Assembly: GCF_900143645.1 (NCBI RefSeq)
Contig: NZ_FRFD01000010.1
Location: 153,406-217,405 of the forward strand
Direction: 5' to 3'
Source: Anaerocolumna xylanovorans DSM 12503
Lineage (GTDB): Bacteria; Bacillota; Clostridia; Lachnospirales; Lachnospiraceae
Length of the DNA stretch: 64,000 nucleotides
This document shows, piece by piece, positions 7,677 to 17,642 of this stretch. The position numbers and the translations under genes were made by a program. The notes beneath the pieces were generated by a model. That model was not told where the DNA came from, did not search any database, and saw only the letters and a list, made by a program, of their open reading frames with translations. Every line of letters begins with the position of its first letter. Position 1 is the stretch's first letter.

Positions 7677-9992
7677 TTACTCAATTTTAAACAGCTTAAT
7701 TGCTTTCTCCAGATTCTTCGCATCCTCTGCAAGCTCTGTCGCTGAACGGCTTAAGTTTTCTACTGCGCCAATCTGCATATTCGCCGTTGCACTTACCTCC
7801 TCAGATGCTGCTGCTGTTTCCTGGGATACGGCAGAGATACTTTGAATCGCATCCAGCGTATCTTCTTTTGCAGATTCAATACCCTTAACTCCTACAGCGA
7901 TGTTGTCTAAGTTGCTTACAAGCCCTCCTACATAGGCATTAATCTTTTCAAAGGTAGTAACTGTTCTATTTAATGCATCTGTCTGGGAACCAACGATTTC
8001 ACCAGCCATCTTAGCCGATTCTACAGTACCCTGTGTCTTGTTCTGTATATCCTTAACAATATCCTGAATCTGCCTTACTGCCTCTACCGACTGGTCCGCA
8101 AGCTTTCTTATTTCATCTGCTACAACTGCAAATCCCCGTCCTGCTTCTCCGGCACGTGCTGCTTCAATGGAAGCATTTAAGGAAAGCAGATTTGTCTGTG
8201 CTGCAATTTCGTTTATGATGCCTACAAAGCTGCTGATACTTCTGGACTTAACCTCCAGCTCTTCAATGCTCTTTATAACTGTCTGCGTTACTTCGGAAGT
8301 AGCCTTCGCCTTTTTGCCAAGCTCATCAATTGTTACAATACCTTCTCCAACAACATCTCTTGTATCCATTGCTTTCTTTTCGATCTCATGAGTGTTCGTG
8401 TATACCTGATTGATCTGATCCGATAACTTCGACATCTGTCCCAGGCATTTCTCCGTATCGTCTGCCTGCTGTACCACACCGCCTTCAATCTCATCAATCG
8501 TAAGTGAAATTCCCTTGGTAGAAGTAAGTATCTGGTCAGAGGTCTGGGATAATTCACCCGAAGACTGGGTCACTTTAGTACCGACCTGGTATACCTCACC
8601 AATCAACCGTTTCATACTGGAAGTCATGTCATCAAGGCTCTTTGCCAGAACACCGAACTCATCCTTTTTCCTGGTATCGAAAGTAACCGTTAAATCTCCT
8701 TTCGCTGCCTTAGAAATAGATATCATAAGTTTTCTGATGGCCTTTCCAATTCCCACAGCAATAACATAGCCTATTATGATTGCCAATACACTGGATACTA
8801 AAACAAATATTATGTTAAGTACTTTCAATGCCTTTACCTGCTTTAAGATTTCAGCCTTAGGAATCAGGGCACAGACCATACTTCCCGTTTCACCAACCGT
8901 ATTATAAACATAAAGGTAACTGCTTCCCTTGTAGGTTACATAGCTTGAACCGTCCGTTTCCTTTGCATTTAAGGATTTCTTATAAAAATCCGTGCTGCCG
9001 AAAACATCTTCTCCCGATTCCGTTGTGTTCGTTTCTTTTCCGTCCGGTGCCACTACAGCGGCAATACTGCCCTCTACACTGGTTATACTGTCAAGAGAGC
9101 TTTTTATTTCCTTTTTATCTATATCAATAATAATAAATCCGTTTGACGTATTCATCCTTGTAACAATGGCCATGGAATACTTTGTTCCGTCCCTGCCAAG
9201 AATTTCATCCAGGGCAGAATGGCTGCCAATCCATTTACTTGCCAATTTTTTTGAAGCAAGACCTTTCCCTTCCTCTGTAGCCAGAAACTGTTCATACAAG
9301 TCAGCCGGTGCAAAGCCATTTGTAACGATTGGTTTTCCGGCATTCGCAAAGAGATAAACATCACTTACGAAATCATTTGTCTGATCGACTACCATAGCTT
9401 CCTGCTGAAGATTCTTCAAATTATTAAAATCTTCAATGGTATCTTCCTTGTTTATTCTGACAAAATAATTAGCCACAGAATTGCCGATCATTAATTCAAC
9501 AGCCTTATCCTGTACGGTGTTAAGTCCAAGATTAAGATAATCGCTTACGGCTTCAACTGTTTGATTCATGTTAGTTTCATAACTGCTTGTTATTGCTTTG
9601 GAGGCTTGACTGTAAGAAACAAATCCATATACAGCCATGAATATGACCGGTACTAAAACAGTAAGTATAATTTTAGTCCTGGTTTCTTTTAACTTGTTCA
9701 ATATTCCTTTATTCATTGCAACAGATTCCAACGCCAGTTTATTTTCCAGCTTTCTCTCCTGCCTTAATGCTTTTCTTTCCTGTTTGGTCATGGCAGGCTT
9801 TTTACCGGTCTTCTTAAACTTCTTAACCTTATCTTCTGCTTTCTGATTTGTATGTACTTCGCCTTTCCCATTCTCACCGATAATCTCTTCATCCTGTTTT
9901 AGTTCCTTGGACTTATTCTTTCCTTCCAATTTCAAAAACTTTTTGAAATCTCTTTTTTCTCTTTTATCCGTGGGTATCTTGTTACTTTTCAT
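7677..9992 (-). CDS. Methyl-accepting chemotaxis protein with long charged N-terminal tail
   Basis: A transmembrane chemoreceptor that signals ligand binding to CheA/CheW. Counting from the first ATG (772 residues): residues 1-107 are a Lys/Glu/Arg-rich cytoplasmic tail, TM1 spans 108-127, an extracellular Cache-like sensor spans about 130-390, TM2 is about 395-420, HAMP about 420-475, and the methyl-accepting coiled coil runs to the end. The invariant hairpin tip INEIAAQTNLLSLNASIEAA is perfect. The tail before TM1 is unusual: most receptors begin within 10-15 residues of TM1. I prefer the second ATG (9992), five bases from AGGAGG. No CheA or CheW gene lies nearby, so it is an orphan receptor whose ligand is unknown. 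Confidence 0.93.
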   Translation of the reverse strand: MKSNKIPTDKREKRDFKKFLKLEGKNKSKELKQDEEIIGENGKGEVHTNQKAEDKVKKFKKTGKKPAMTKQERKALRQERKLENKLALESVAMNKGILNKLKETRTKIILTVLVPVIFMAVYGFVSYSQASKAITSSYETNMNQTVEAVSDYLNLGLNTVQDKAVELMIGNSVANYFVRINKEDTIEDFNNLKNLQQEAMVVDQTNDFVSDVYLFANAGKPIVTNGFAPADLYEQFLATEEGKGLASKKLASKWIGSHSALDEILGRDGTKYSMAIVTRMNTSNGFIIIDIDKKEIKSSLDSITSVEGSIAAVVAPDGKETNTTESGEDVFGSTDFYKKSLNAKETDGSSYVTYKGSSYLYVYNTVGETGSMVCALIPKAEILKQVKALKVLNIIFVLVSSVLAIIIGYVIAVGIGKAIRKLMISISKAAKGDLTVTFDTRKKDEFGVLAKSLDDMTSSMKRLIGEVYQVGTKVTQSSGELSQTSDQILTSTKGISLTIDEIEGGVVQQADDTEKCLGQMSKLSDQINQVYTNTHEIEKKAMDTRDVVGEGIVTIDELGKKAKATSEVTQTVIKSIEELEVKSRSISSFVGIINEIAAQTNLLSLNASIEAARAGEAGRGFAVVADEIRKLADQSVEAVRQIQDIVKDIQNKTQGTVESAKMAGEIVGSQTDALNRTVTTFEKINAYVGGLVSNLDNIAVGVKGIESAKEDTLDAIQSISAVSQETAAASEEVSATANMQIGAVENLSRSATELAEDAKNLEKAIKLFKIE

Positions 9993-10244
9993 CATGTCCT
10001 CCTGATAGCATTATTCGATATAAATGCAAGTACTGAAGCCAGTAAAATATGGGTGTTATCTACTAATAACAGCTAATTTAACAATTATTATCTGTTTAGC
10101 ATCATAATACCACATAATTATCCAAATTAAAATAAATTATCCTAAAACTAATTCTATTTATGAAGTTTAACGTAAAACCCACATCCCAGTATGTGCAACA
10201 TTTCCTATTATTTTTCTGTTTTTTCTTTTTATTTCGCAAATTTT

Positions 10245-13200
10245 TTAATTTTCCACAATTATCTGCTTATTCAGCCAAAAAGAATACAGAAGGCTTTCCT
10301 TTACTTTCTTACCGGTAAGCTGCTCTAAAGCTCTTCGGTAATAGGCCAACTGACGGCTGTATCTCCTTCTAAGTATCTCCTCTGTTACTTTGGCATCACT
10401 TTTATAATCCACTAATATAAGACTGTCATTTTCCACAAAATAAGCATCAATAATTCCCTGTACCAGCACCAGCTCCTCACTCTTATAATCCTCACTGATA
10501 TCCTTTGCCTTAATTCCCATAATAAACTGCTGTTCCTTATATAACTTTTCCTCCGCTTCCGCTTTACGTAATCTGGCAGCCAACGGGCTTTCAAAAAATC
10601 CCCCCAGCCTTTTAATATCCAGAACCTCTGCTTCTTCTGCCGAAAGCCTCTTTTTCTCCACAAGCCCTTTTAAGAAGATATGAAGCTCTTCTTCCCCGTG
10701 AATCTCATTTACCGGTGCGAGTTCCAGCACCTTATGAATCAACGTTCCCAAGTCTGCTCCTTTTTCCTCCTTCACCTCTTTGAGAAAATCCGGTATAGGA
10801 TATTCTTTCGTTTCCTGCTTTTCTCTTAAAAGGGAAGTACTGGGCTCTTCTGCTTCCTCCTGCCCCATTTTTTTAAGTTCTGATACAGTTAACTTCGTAT
10901 GGATATTACTTTCCGAAGCGTAGGGATAACGGTACTTAAAATACTCCTCGATCCTATGTTTATATTCAGAATCGTATATAAAATCCTTATCTCTGCTAAG
11001 AAGAATATCCTCCTTTAATGCCTTTACCTCCTGGCTTACTTTTTCCTGGAATAAAAGCTTTTCATAGGTGTATTCCTGTACAAAAAACTTATCATCTTCC
11101 AGGGAATCCGGCAGAAAGCCGTGGGCACGCAGGACTTCCTCAAAGCCTTTTTGATGTATAAGTGCTGCCATAATCCAGTCAAGATAAGAAGCCGCTTTTG
11201 ATAGCGTAAAAAAGCTTATATGTTCCTTATTATCTAATGTTCCTCCTGCATATTCTGACAAAAGCTTATTCATATCCTTTACTCCGGCCGTCAGAATAAG
11301 CTTTTCCTTGGCTCTAGTCAGAGCAACATAAAGCACACGCAGTTCTTCCCCCAGACTTTCCAAAACAAGCTGTTTCTGGATAAATTTCTTTAGTAAGGTA
11401 GGTGCTTTTACCCTTAGTGAAAGGTCCAGATAGTCGGTACCGATTCCGTAATCCTGATGCAAAAGAACCTTTGCTCTGGAATCCTGCAAGTTAAAGTTCT
11501 TTCCCATTCCCGCTACAAAAACAACAGGGAATTCCAATCCCTTACTTTTGTGTATACTCATGATACGGACACTTTTCTCATCTTCTCCGGTAACTTTGGC
11601 TTCTCCAAAATCCACGTCATACCTGTCAAGCCGCTCCATATAACGAATAAAGTGAAATAAACCGCTGTAGCTGGTTTTCTCAAAACTGATTGCCTGCTGT
11701 ACTAACATATCCAGGTTGGCTCTTCTCTTATCCCCGCCCGGCATGGCAGACACATAATTATAATATCCGGTATCCTCCAGCACTTTAACGATAAGTTCAT
11801 TGATTGTAAGATGTACTGCCATATCCCGGTATCCATCCAGCTTTTTGATAAAATCTGCTATCTTACCGGATAATTCATCTTCCTTGGTCAAGAGATAATT
11901 CCTGGAAGCCTCGTACATGGTGACTCTTTTCTTTGCCATACGGATTTCTGCCAGTTCTTCATCGGTAAATCCTGCCATGGGGCTTCGAAGGACTGCCGTA
12001 AAGGGGATGTCCTGCCTGGGATTATCAATAACACGCAGAAGGTTCAGTGCTGCGGATATTTCCAGTGTCTTAAAATAACCGGTCTGGGTTTCCGTATGAG
12101 AGGGAATCCCCTCTGCCGATAACGTATCGGCAAAGCCTTCTGCAAAGCCTGCCATTGAACGTAAGAGGATTGCAATATCCCCATATACCGCCCTTCTTAA
12201 GGCACCGCTTTTCTTATCCTGAACCATCAGCCCCGTATCAGGGTCAGTAAGCTCCTTTATTCTTTTCCCGATTGCCAGTGCTTCCAGTTCCTTTGCCGTA
12301 TAGTCCTCGTCTTCCTGCTTATCCTCCCCGTTCTCACTTTCTTCCACCGGACCGGTAGTTACCAAAAGAAGCTCTGTTGTCTTAGAGACACCCTCTTCTT
12401 CCAGGTACCCTGCACCCGGATAAAGATAAGCCTTCTCATCATATTCAATATCTCCAAGCTGCTTTGTCATAATCTTTTTAAAGATGCTGTTGATACTGTT
12501 GATTACCACATCCCTGCTTCGAAAGTTCTTATGGAGGTCTATTCGCCTGTTATCTGCTTTCGCTTCCTCCTCCCGGAGCGGGCAGCTATCATCCTTGGCT
12601 CCCGTGCATATCGCAGCCTCGCTTGGACTGCTGCATAAATGAGGGGGCATGAAAAATACATCATATTTTTCATACTTTTCCATAAATATTCTGGGATCTG
12701 CCAATCGGAACTTGTAAATACTCTGCTTGACATCTCCTACCATAAAGCGGTCCGGCCTGCCAAAACGCCCGCCGGAAATACTCTCCAGGATGATTTCCTG
12801 GACAAGATTGCTGTCCTGGTATTCATCCACCATAATTTCCTTATAGTAATCCGCTAACTCATCTGCGGCAGGTGTCGGAATTATTTCTCCATTCTCCTTC
12901 TTAACCAGTACAGATAGTGCCAGATGCTCCAGGTCGTGAAAATCCACTACGTTCTTTTCCGCTTTCTTTTTCTGGAAACGTTCGGTAAAGTCCCTGCAAA
13001 TTCTGATCATTACCTCAATACTATCCTTCATGGCAGTGATATCGGAGACCATCTCCTCCTCTGACTGGAAATAATAGCTGCCGACCATATCACTGACTGC
13101 CTTTTTTACTTTATCTCTTATTCCCTTAACCTGCTCCTTCTTAGCTGCGTCCACTCCCTCCTGCCTTTTACCGGAAAGCCTTGCAAAGCTTATATTTCTA

Positions 13201-14015
13201 ACTTTCTCCCCAAAAAGTGTATAATCAGTAATACCGCTAAGTCCTTTAAGCTGCTCTAAATCACTGCTGATAGCAGGAAGGTAAGCGTCCGGTCCATCCT
13301 CTTTAAGACAGAGCTTTTCTGCTTCCTCAAGCATTGCCACAAGGCCTTCTGCCATACGGTTTAACATTGTCATAAGCTCTTTTATCCAAAAGGCTCCCTT
13401 CATTTCTTCTGCCGATTGTATATGATAGCTGCTGCTAAGCTTCTCATACCATTCCTTAGGCCAGGGCGCACTCATAGAAAACTGATGGATATTTAATATC
13501 AGCTCTTCGATACCGGTATCCGTCTTTCCGCCGCCGAAACCCTCTGAAAAGGCAAGAAATTCTTCGCTTCCTTCTTCGTAATATTCCTCCAGTAAATCCT
13601 CCAGTACGTCGGATTTTAACAGGGTAAGTTCCGCTTCCTCGGCAATACGAAAGGCCGGGTCTATGGGCAGGGACTGGAAATTCTCCCGGATAACCGAGAG
13701 GCAAAAGCTGTGGATTGTTGTTATCTGGGCATTGTGTACAAGTGCCGCCTGCCTTTGAAGATTCGCATTATCTGAATCCACAGAAAGCCTGTCATCTATA
13801 GCTTTTCGTATTCTCTCCTTCATTTCTGCGGCTGCCGCATTGGTAAAGGTAACTACCAGCAGCCTGTCGATATCAATGCCATCTTCCTTATCGGTAATGC
13901 GGCCTATAATACGCTCTACCAAAACCGCAGTCTTTCCCGAACCGGCTGCTGCCGAAACCAGCAGATTCTTATTCCTGGTCTCTATGACCTCCTTCTGTTC
14001 CCTGGTCCAATCCAT
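10245..14015 (-). CDS. addA: ATP-dependent helicase/nuclease subunit A (AddA)
   Basis: The 1256-residue UvrD-like helicase/nuclease that, with AddB, resects double-strand breaks to Chi and loads RecA. Walker A is GSGKT (25-29) in SAAAGSGKTAVL; Walker B is DEYQDSN; motif VGDVKQSIYKFRLADP precedes motif HKNFRSRDVV; helicase motifs VRIMSIHKSKGLEFPVV and RVLYVALTRAKEKL follow; the RecB-like nuclease motif LVDYKSDAKV is near the C-terminus. The ATG lies inside the end of addB (47-bp overlap), so the pair is co-translated. Between the GDVKQSIYKF and HKNFRSR motifs (about residues 451-487) the protein carries some 30 extra residues, PPHLCSSPSEAAICTGAKDD and onward, read from a palindrome-array repeat inserted in frame. 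Confidence 0.97.
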   Translation of the reverse strand: MDWTREQKEVIETRNKNLLVSAAAGSGKTAVLVERIIGRITDKEDGIDIDRLLVVTFTNAAAAEMKERIRKAIDDRLSVDSDNANLQRQAALVHNAQITTIHSFCLSVIRENFQSLPIDPAFRIAEEAELTLLKSDVLEDLLEEYYEEGSEEFLAFSEGFGGGKTDTGIEELILNIHQFSMSAPWPKEWYEKLSSSYHIQSAEEMKGAFWIKELMTMLNRMAEGLVAMLEEAEKLCLKEDGPDAYLPAISSDLEQLKGLSGITDYTLFGEKVRNISFARLSGKRQEGVDAAKKEQVKGIRDKVKKAVSDMVGSYYFQSEEEMVSDITAMKDSIEVMIRICRDFTERFQKKKAEKNVVDFHDLEHLALSVLVKKENGEIIPTPAADELADYYKEIMVDEYQDSNLVQEIILESISGGRFGRPDRFMVGDVKQSIYKFRLADPRIFMEKYEKYDVFFMPPHLCSSPSEAAICTGAKDDSCPLREEEAKADNRRIDLHKNFRSRDVVINSINSIFKKIMTKQLGDIEYDEKAYLYPGAGYLEEEGVSKTTELLLVTTGPVEESENGEDKQEDEDYTAKELEALAIGKRIKELTDPDTGLMVQDKKSGALRRAVYGDIAILLRSMAGFAEGFADTLSAEGIPSHTETQTGYFKTLEISAALNLLRVIDNPRQDIPFTAVLRSPMAGFTDEELAEIRMAKKRVTMYEASRNYLLTKEDELSGKIADFIKKLDGYRDMAVHLTINELIVKVLEDTGYYNYVSAMPGGDKRRANLDMLVQQAISFEKTSYSGLFHFIRYMERLDRYDVDFGEAKVTGEDEKSVRIMSIHKSKGLEFPVVFVAGMGKNFNLQDSRAKVLLHQDYGIGTDYLDLSLRVKAPTLLKKFIQKQLVLESLGEELRVLYVALTRAKEKLILTAGVKDMNKLLSEYAGGTLDNKEHISFFTLSKAASYLDWIMAALIHQKGFEEVLRAHGFLPDSLEDDKFFVQEYTYEKLLFQEKVSQEVKALKEDILLSRDKDFIYDSEYKHRIEEYFKYRYPYASESNIHTKLTVSELKKMGQEEAEEPSTSLLREKQETKEYPIPDFLKEVKEEKGADLGTLIHKVLELAPVNEIHGEEELHIFLKGLVEKKRLSAEEAEVLDIKRLGGFFESPLAARLRKAEAEEKLYKEQQFIMGIKAKDISEDYKSEELVLVQGIIDAYFVENDSLILVDYKSDAKVTEEILRRRYSRQLAYYRRALEQLTGKKVKESLLYSFWLNKQIIVEN
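12572..12673. repeat. Palindrome-array repeat inserted in frame within addA
   Basis: Hairpin modules in series: CCCG-gag-CGGG (12572-12582), GTGCATATC (12604-12612) followed by GCAGC/GCTGC arms (12613-12617 and 12630-12634), then ATGAAAAATA-catca-TATTTTTCAT (12649-12673). The GTGCATATCGCAGCCT... CTGCATAAAT string aligns closely with GTGCATATCGCAAGCCT... CTGCTTAAAT in the non-coding array at 19415-19450, in the same order and followed by the same kind of GTGAAAAT/ATGAAAAAT hairpin. It is fully open in the addA frame. Confidence 0.65.
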
Positions 14016-17000
14016 CTTCCTTTTCCCCTCCCTTCCTCATTCTTTTTATTATCTCTTCTTTTTCTAATATTTTTAATTTCTTATACTCAAAGCTTTTTAA
14101 CTTGGTGTCAAAACCGCATACATCCTTATAGGGACAATAATCGCAGGCAGTATGATTTCCCATCTTGTAAGGCTCCACTCTGGTGCTTCCGTCTAAGATG
14201 TGTTTTCCCATTTCCCCTACCATATTTCTTACATGAGAGAGCAGAAGAAGGATTTCCTCCGTGCTGGCTCCCTGGGAACGCTTTGTAAGCTCCCCTTCCT
14301 TATTGGACTCCACCGGAATAACATCGGACTTCACAGAGGGGCGTATCCCCTCCCCTTCGTTCTGAAAGCTCTTATCCTGATGCTTTACCATATCATGGGC
14401 GCTGTTTACAATACCGTTCATTTTCAACGCTTTCAGAATACTTTCTTCAATGTCTTCCGACCTGTCTACCAGGGGGTCCTCCATATTGTAGTAAAGTATT
14501 CCGGCCGGTAAGACTTCCTTCCCTTCTCTCTCCTTTTGGTACAGTTCCATAGCGGCTCCCAGATAAAAGGCAAGCTGTATCTGCAAGCCGTGATACAGGG
14601 AATTCAAATCAAAGGAGGTACTGCCGGACTTATAATCCACCACTCGAAGAAGCAGCTTGTCCGCCTCTTCATAGGCATCCAGCCTGTCAATTCTTCCGGT
14701 AAGATTAATGCTTTCTTCGGAAGAAATGGGTATGGACAAGGTATCTAAGAAGGTTCTGTCGGAAAAGTACAGTTCAAAAGCCTCCGGTTCAAAGTCCCCT
14801 TTTGCAATCTGCCTGCATACTGCCCACAGGGTCCTGTTTAATATCCGCTTGGCTCTTCTTACAATAGCTTCATACCGCTTGGTGCTTGTAAAGATCAGAT
14901 TTCCGTAATCCTTTACCGCTTCCTCCACACAGATGTCGCTTAAACTTTCTCTTACCTCATCGGGAATTGTATGCCAGTTATATTCACTCGCCTTTATCTT
15001 TCCGGAAAAAAGCTCAAGGGCCTTATGAAAGATATTCCCGATATCCGGCGCACTAAGACGGTATTCCTCCCTCTCTGTCAGCTCCAGACCATAAGCTGCA
15101 AAATGGGCAAAGGCACATTCCGCAAACTTCTCAAATCTTGTAACACTGCCGGAGAGCTTTTCCCCGTACAGCTGCCTTGCTGCTCTTTTTTGCAGTCCTT
15201 TTTCATTATTTATATAGAATACCGCTTTTATAAGGTGAAGTAATTCCTTCTCCTTTTCTTCTTCCCTGTAATAGTACTGGAACAACTCCTGCCATAAAAG
15301 ATTCTCTTTTGTTTCGGGAAAATGCCGCAAGCCGTCTATCAGGTAATCAAGGCCTTCCTTGATACTTAAGATTCCGCTTATATCCTCTTTGCCTTCCTCC
15401 TCTTCGGTTACGGTAAGCTCCGGAAAAATCTTTCGGATGTCACTTATTAAATAGGCTGGCAGAAGTTTTTTACCATCCCCGCTTAATTTGCTGAAGGTTA
15501 TATAGAGCATATCCTTTGGCTTTGTAAGATTCAGATAAAGGTAAAACTTCTCAGTATAAATTTCCTGCTTGCCCGTAGGAGCTAACTCCACCTTTTCCTT
15601 TTCAAGTACTTCCCGGTCAGTGTCGGTAAGTATCAGGCCTTTGGAAGGCTTTTTAGGGATATTGCCGTCATTTACCCCTGCAAGGATCAGAACTTTAATA
15701 TCCTTTAGCCTGGTCCTTTCAATATCACCGATTACAATCTGGTCAAGTCCCGGAGGGATGAGTCCTACCTTGGCTTCCCTTAAGCCCGCTTCTAATACCT
15801 GGGCATATTCCCTTGCAGGCATCCGCTCCTCCCCTAACAGCTCTACCAGCTTGTCATATAAAGCGATTACCGTACCATAGACCTGACGGTATTCTTTTTC
15901 CTCGGACAGGCGGTTTTCTCCTAAGTACCTTTCTGCAAATTCTATTAGCTGCCCCGGTACATTAAGCCTTATCCCAAGCTCATACAGGGCCTTTGTATAG
16001 TCCCTTACCGTAAGGCTTCTATCACTTAAAACCGCATGAAAAGGAAGGAACTTTTCACAGAATTGTTTCCTTGCCTCATTGATCCTGGTTAAATCCCCCT
16101 CCTGCATCCTCTTTGCCAGCCGGTGGAAGGGCTCTTCCCACCTCTTCTTTCCTCTGATACCAAGAGCAAGCACATAATTCTCTAACAGGTCAATATCCTC
16201 CCTGTCGATACCGGTAAATCCCGTCCTTAAATATCCAAGTACTCCCTCGTAGCTGAAATTATCGTATACTATCATAAGAGCACAGCGTATAAGCTCTACA
16301 AAGGGATTGGCCATAACAGCCCTTTTGCTGTCCAGGAAGAACGGTATCCCTTCTCTCTCAAAGCCCTTCCTTAATTCCCTGCCATAGGAGTCAGTATCCC
16401 CTGTAACTACGGCAATCTCCTGATAGCGGTAACCCTTATCCCTTACCATAGCCTTGATATTACGGATAATGACATTTACCTCTTCCTGGATATTCCTTGC
16501 TCCATAAAGGACGATATTTTCGACCGGCTTTTTATAGGGATGTATACGGTACCGGAAAATATTTTCTTCCAGGGCGGCAAGCTCTGCATTCTTTAAGTAG
16601 CGTCTTGGTATCTTTTCTTCAAAATAATCCTCCATATGTAAGGTTTCTTCTATGGGGATATTCTCCTCTTTCGCTATTTCCGTCAGCTTATCGATTGTCC
16701 TGCGGCTTAGGTGAAAGAGTTTATAGGGTTCATCCTTTTCCCTTAACTCCCCTTTTCCTATGGTTACCGTTACAATTACCATCCTGGCATATTTCATCAG
16801 TTCTGTAAGCAGGCGGTACTGGGAAGGAGTAAAGCCGGTAAACCCATCCAGGCAGATAATGCTCTTACGGATCAATTCCGAACGTCCGATAGAAGGAATC
16901 AGTGCCTCCAGTATTTCCTCTGCCGTTATATAATTGTTCTCCATGTATTCTTTAAAAGCCTCGTAGATAATCTTTACATCATGCAGCTTATCTTTCAGCC

Positions 17001-17451
17001 GTTCTTTCCCCAGAAGGTTTTCAGATACCCTCTCAAGGTCTTCCATCCGGACACTGTATTGGCAGATCTCCGATATCAGGGATTTTAATTCTTCTGCAAA
17101 TCCCTGCTTGTTTACATCATGGGAAAAGAATTTCAGCTCTTCCTTCTTATTTGCCACAAGCTTTCGAAGCACCATAGTCTTACCGGTGTCTTCCAGAATT
17201 TTTCTGTTGTCCTTGCCGGTTTCGTCGAATATCCGATAGGCTAAACGCATAAAGCTTAATATGTCAATATTCATGGTTCCCTTTAAAGGATGCATGGTGA
17301 CAATATCCTTTTGCGTCTGCAAGGTGAACTGTTCAGGCACTAGGACCAGATATCCGCTGTCCGGATATTCCATGGATTTTTCTATGATTTCATGATAAAG
17401 CCTGTAGGATTTTCCCGACCCGGAGCGCCCCATAATAAACTTTAATGACAT
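13969..17451 (-). CDS. addB: ATP-dependent helicase/deoxyribonuclease subunit B (AddB)
   Basis: The 1160-residue partner of AddA. The start at 17451 (MSLKFIMGRSGSGKSYRLYH) is chosen because it gives the standard AddB N-terminus with its Walker A GRSGSGKS and has GGAAGAAG upstream; the open frame to 17523 adds 24 unsupported residues. Internally EQFTLQTQKDIV, the central inactivated-helicase region and the C-terminal nuclease motif VVDYKSGSTSFDL are seen. Cysteines for the iron-sulfur cluster are present: one in FAECAFAHF and three in CDYCPYKDVC. AddB recognises Chi and cuts the 5' strand. It is followed by addA with a 47-bp overlap. Confidence 0.97.
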   Translation of the reverse strand: MSLKFIMGRSGSGKSYRLYHEIIEKSMEYPDSGYLVLVPEQFTLQTQKDIVTMHPLKGTMNIDILSFMRLAYRIFDETGKDNRKILEDTGKTMVLRKLVANKKEELKFFSHDVNKQGFAEELKSLISEICQYSVRMEDLERVSENLLGKERLKDKLHDVKIIYEAFKEYMENNYITAEEILEALIPSIGRSELIRKSIICLDGFTGFTPSQYRLLTELMKYARMVIVTVTIGKGELREKDEPYKLFHLSRRTIDKLTEIAKEENIPIEETLHMEDYFEEKIPRRYLKNAELAALEENIFRYRIHPYKKPVENIVLYGARNIQEEVNVIIRNIKAMVRDKGYRYQEIAVVTGDTDSYGRELRKGFEREGIPFFLDSKRAVMANPFVELIRCALMIVYDNFSYEGVLGYLRTGFTGIDREDIDLLENYVLALGIRGKKRWEEPFHRLAKRMQEGDLTRINEARKQFCEKFLPFHAVLSDRSLTVRDYTKALYELGIRLNVPGQLIEFAERYLGENRLSEEKEYRQVYGTVIALYDKLVELLGEERMPAREYAQVLEAGLREAKVGLIPPGLDQIVIGDIERTRLKDIKVLILAGVNDGNIPKKPSKGLILTDTDREVLEKEKVELAPTGKQEIYTEKFYLYLNLTKPKDMLYITFSKLSGDGKKLLPAYLISDIRKIFPELTVTEEEEGKEDISGILSIKEGLDYLIDGLRHFPETKENLLWQELFQYYYREEEKEKELLHLIKAVFYINNEKGLQKRAARQLYGEKLSGSVTRFEKFAECAFAHFAAYGLELTEREEYRLSAPDIGNIFHKALELFSGKIKASEYNWHTIPDEVRESLSDICVEEAVKDYGNLIFTSTKRYEAIVRRAKRILNRTLWAVCRQIAKGDFEPEAFELYFSDRTFLDTLSIPISSEESINLTGRIDRLDAYEEADKLLLRVVDYKSGSTSFDLNSLYHGLQIQLAFYLGAAMELYQKEREGKEVLPAGILYYNMEDPLVDRSEDIEESILKALKMNGIVNSAHDMVKHQDKSFQNEGEGIRPSVKSDVIPVESNKEGELTKRSQGASTEEILLLLSHVRNMVGEMGKHILDGSTRVEPYKMGNHTACDYCPYKDVCGFDTKLKSFEYKKLKILEKEEIIKRMRKGGEKEDGLDQGTEGGHRDQE

Positions 17452-17642
17452 GCTTCTTCCTTTTCCTTTCTTTGCAATGCTTATCCGTATTATACCACGT
17501 TTTTTCGTATTGTTAAGTGGCATTATTCTATTAAAATATAATCATAATTTGTTACGGGTTTTAATAAGATATATAAAGGATTTACGGAGGCTCTTGAGTC
17601 AAATATGAGAAATATAAACCAGGAAAGGCACGGTGAAACGTC

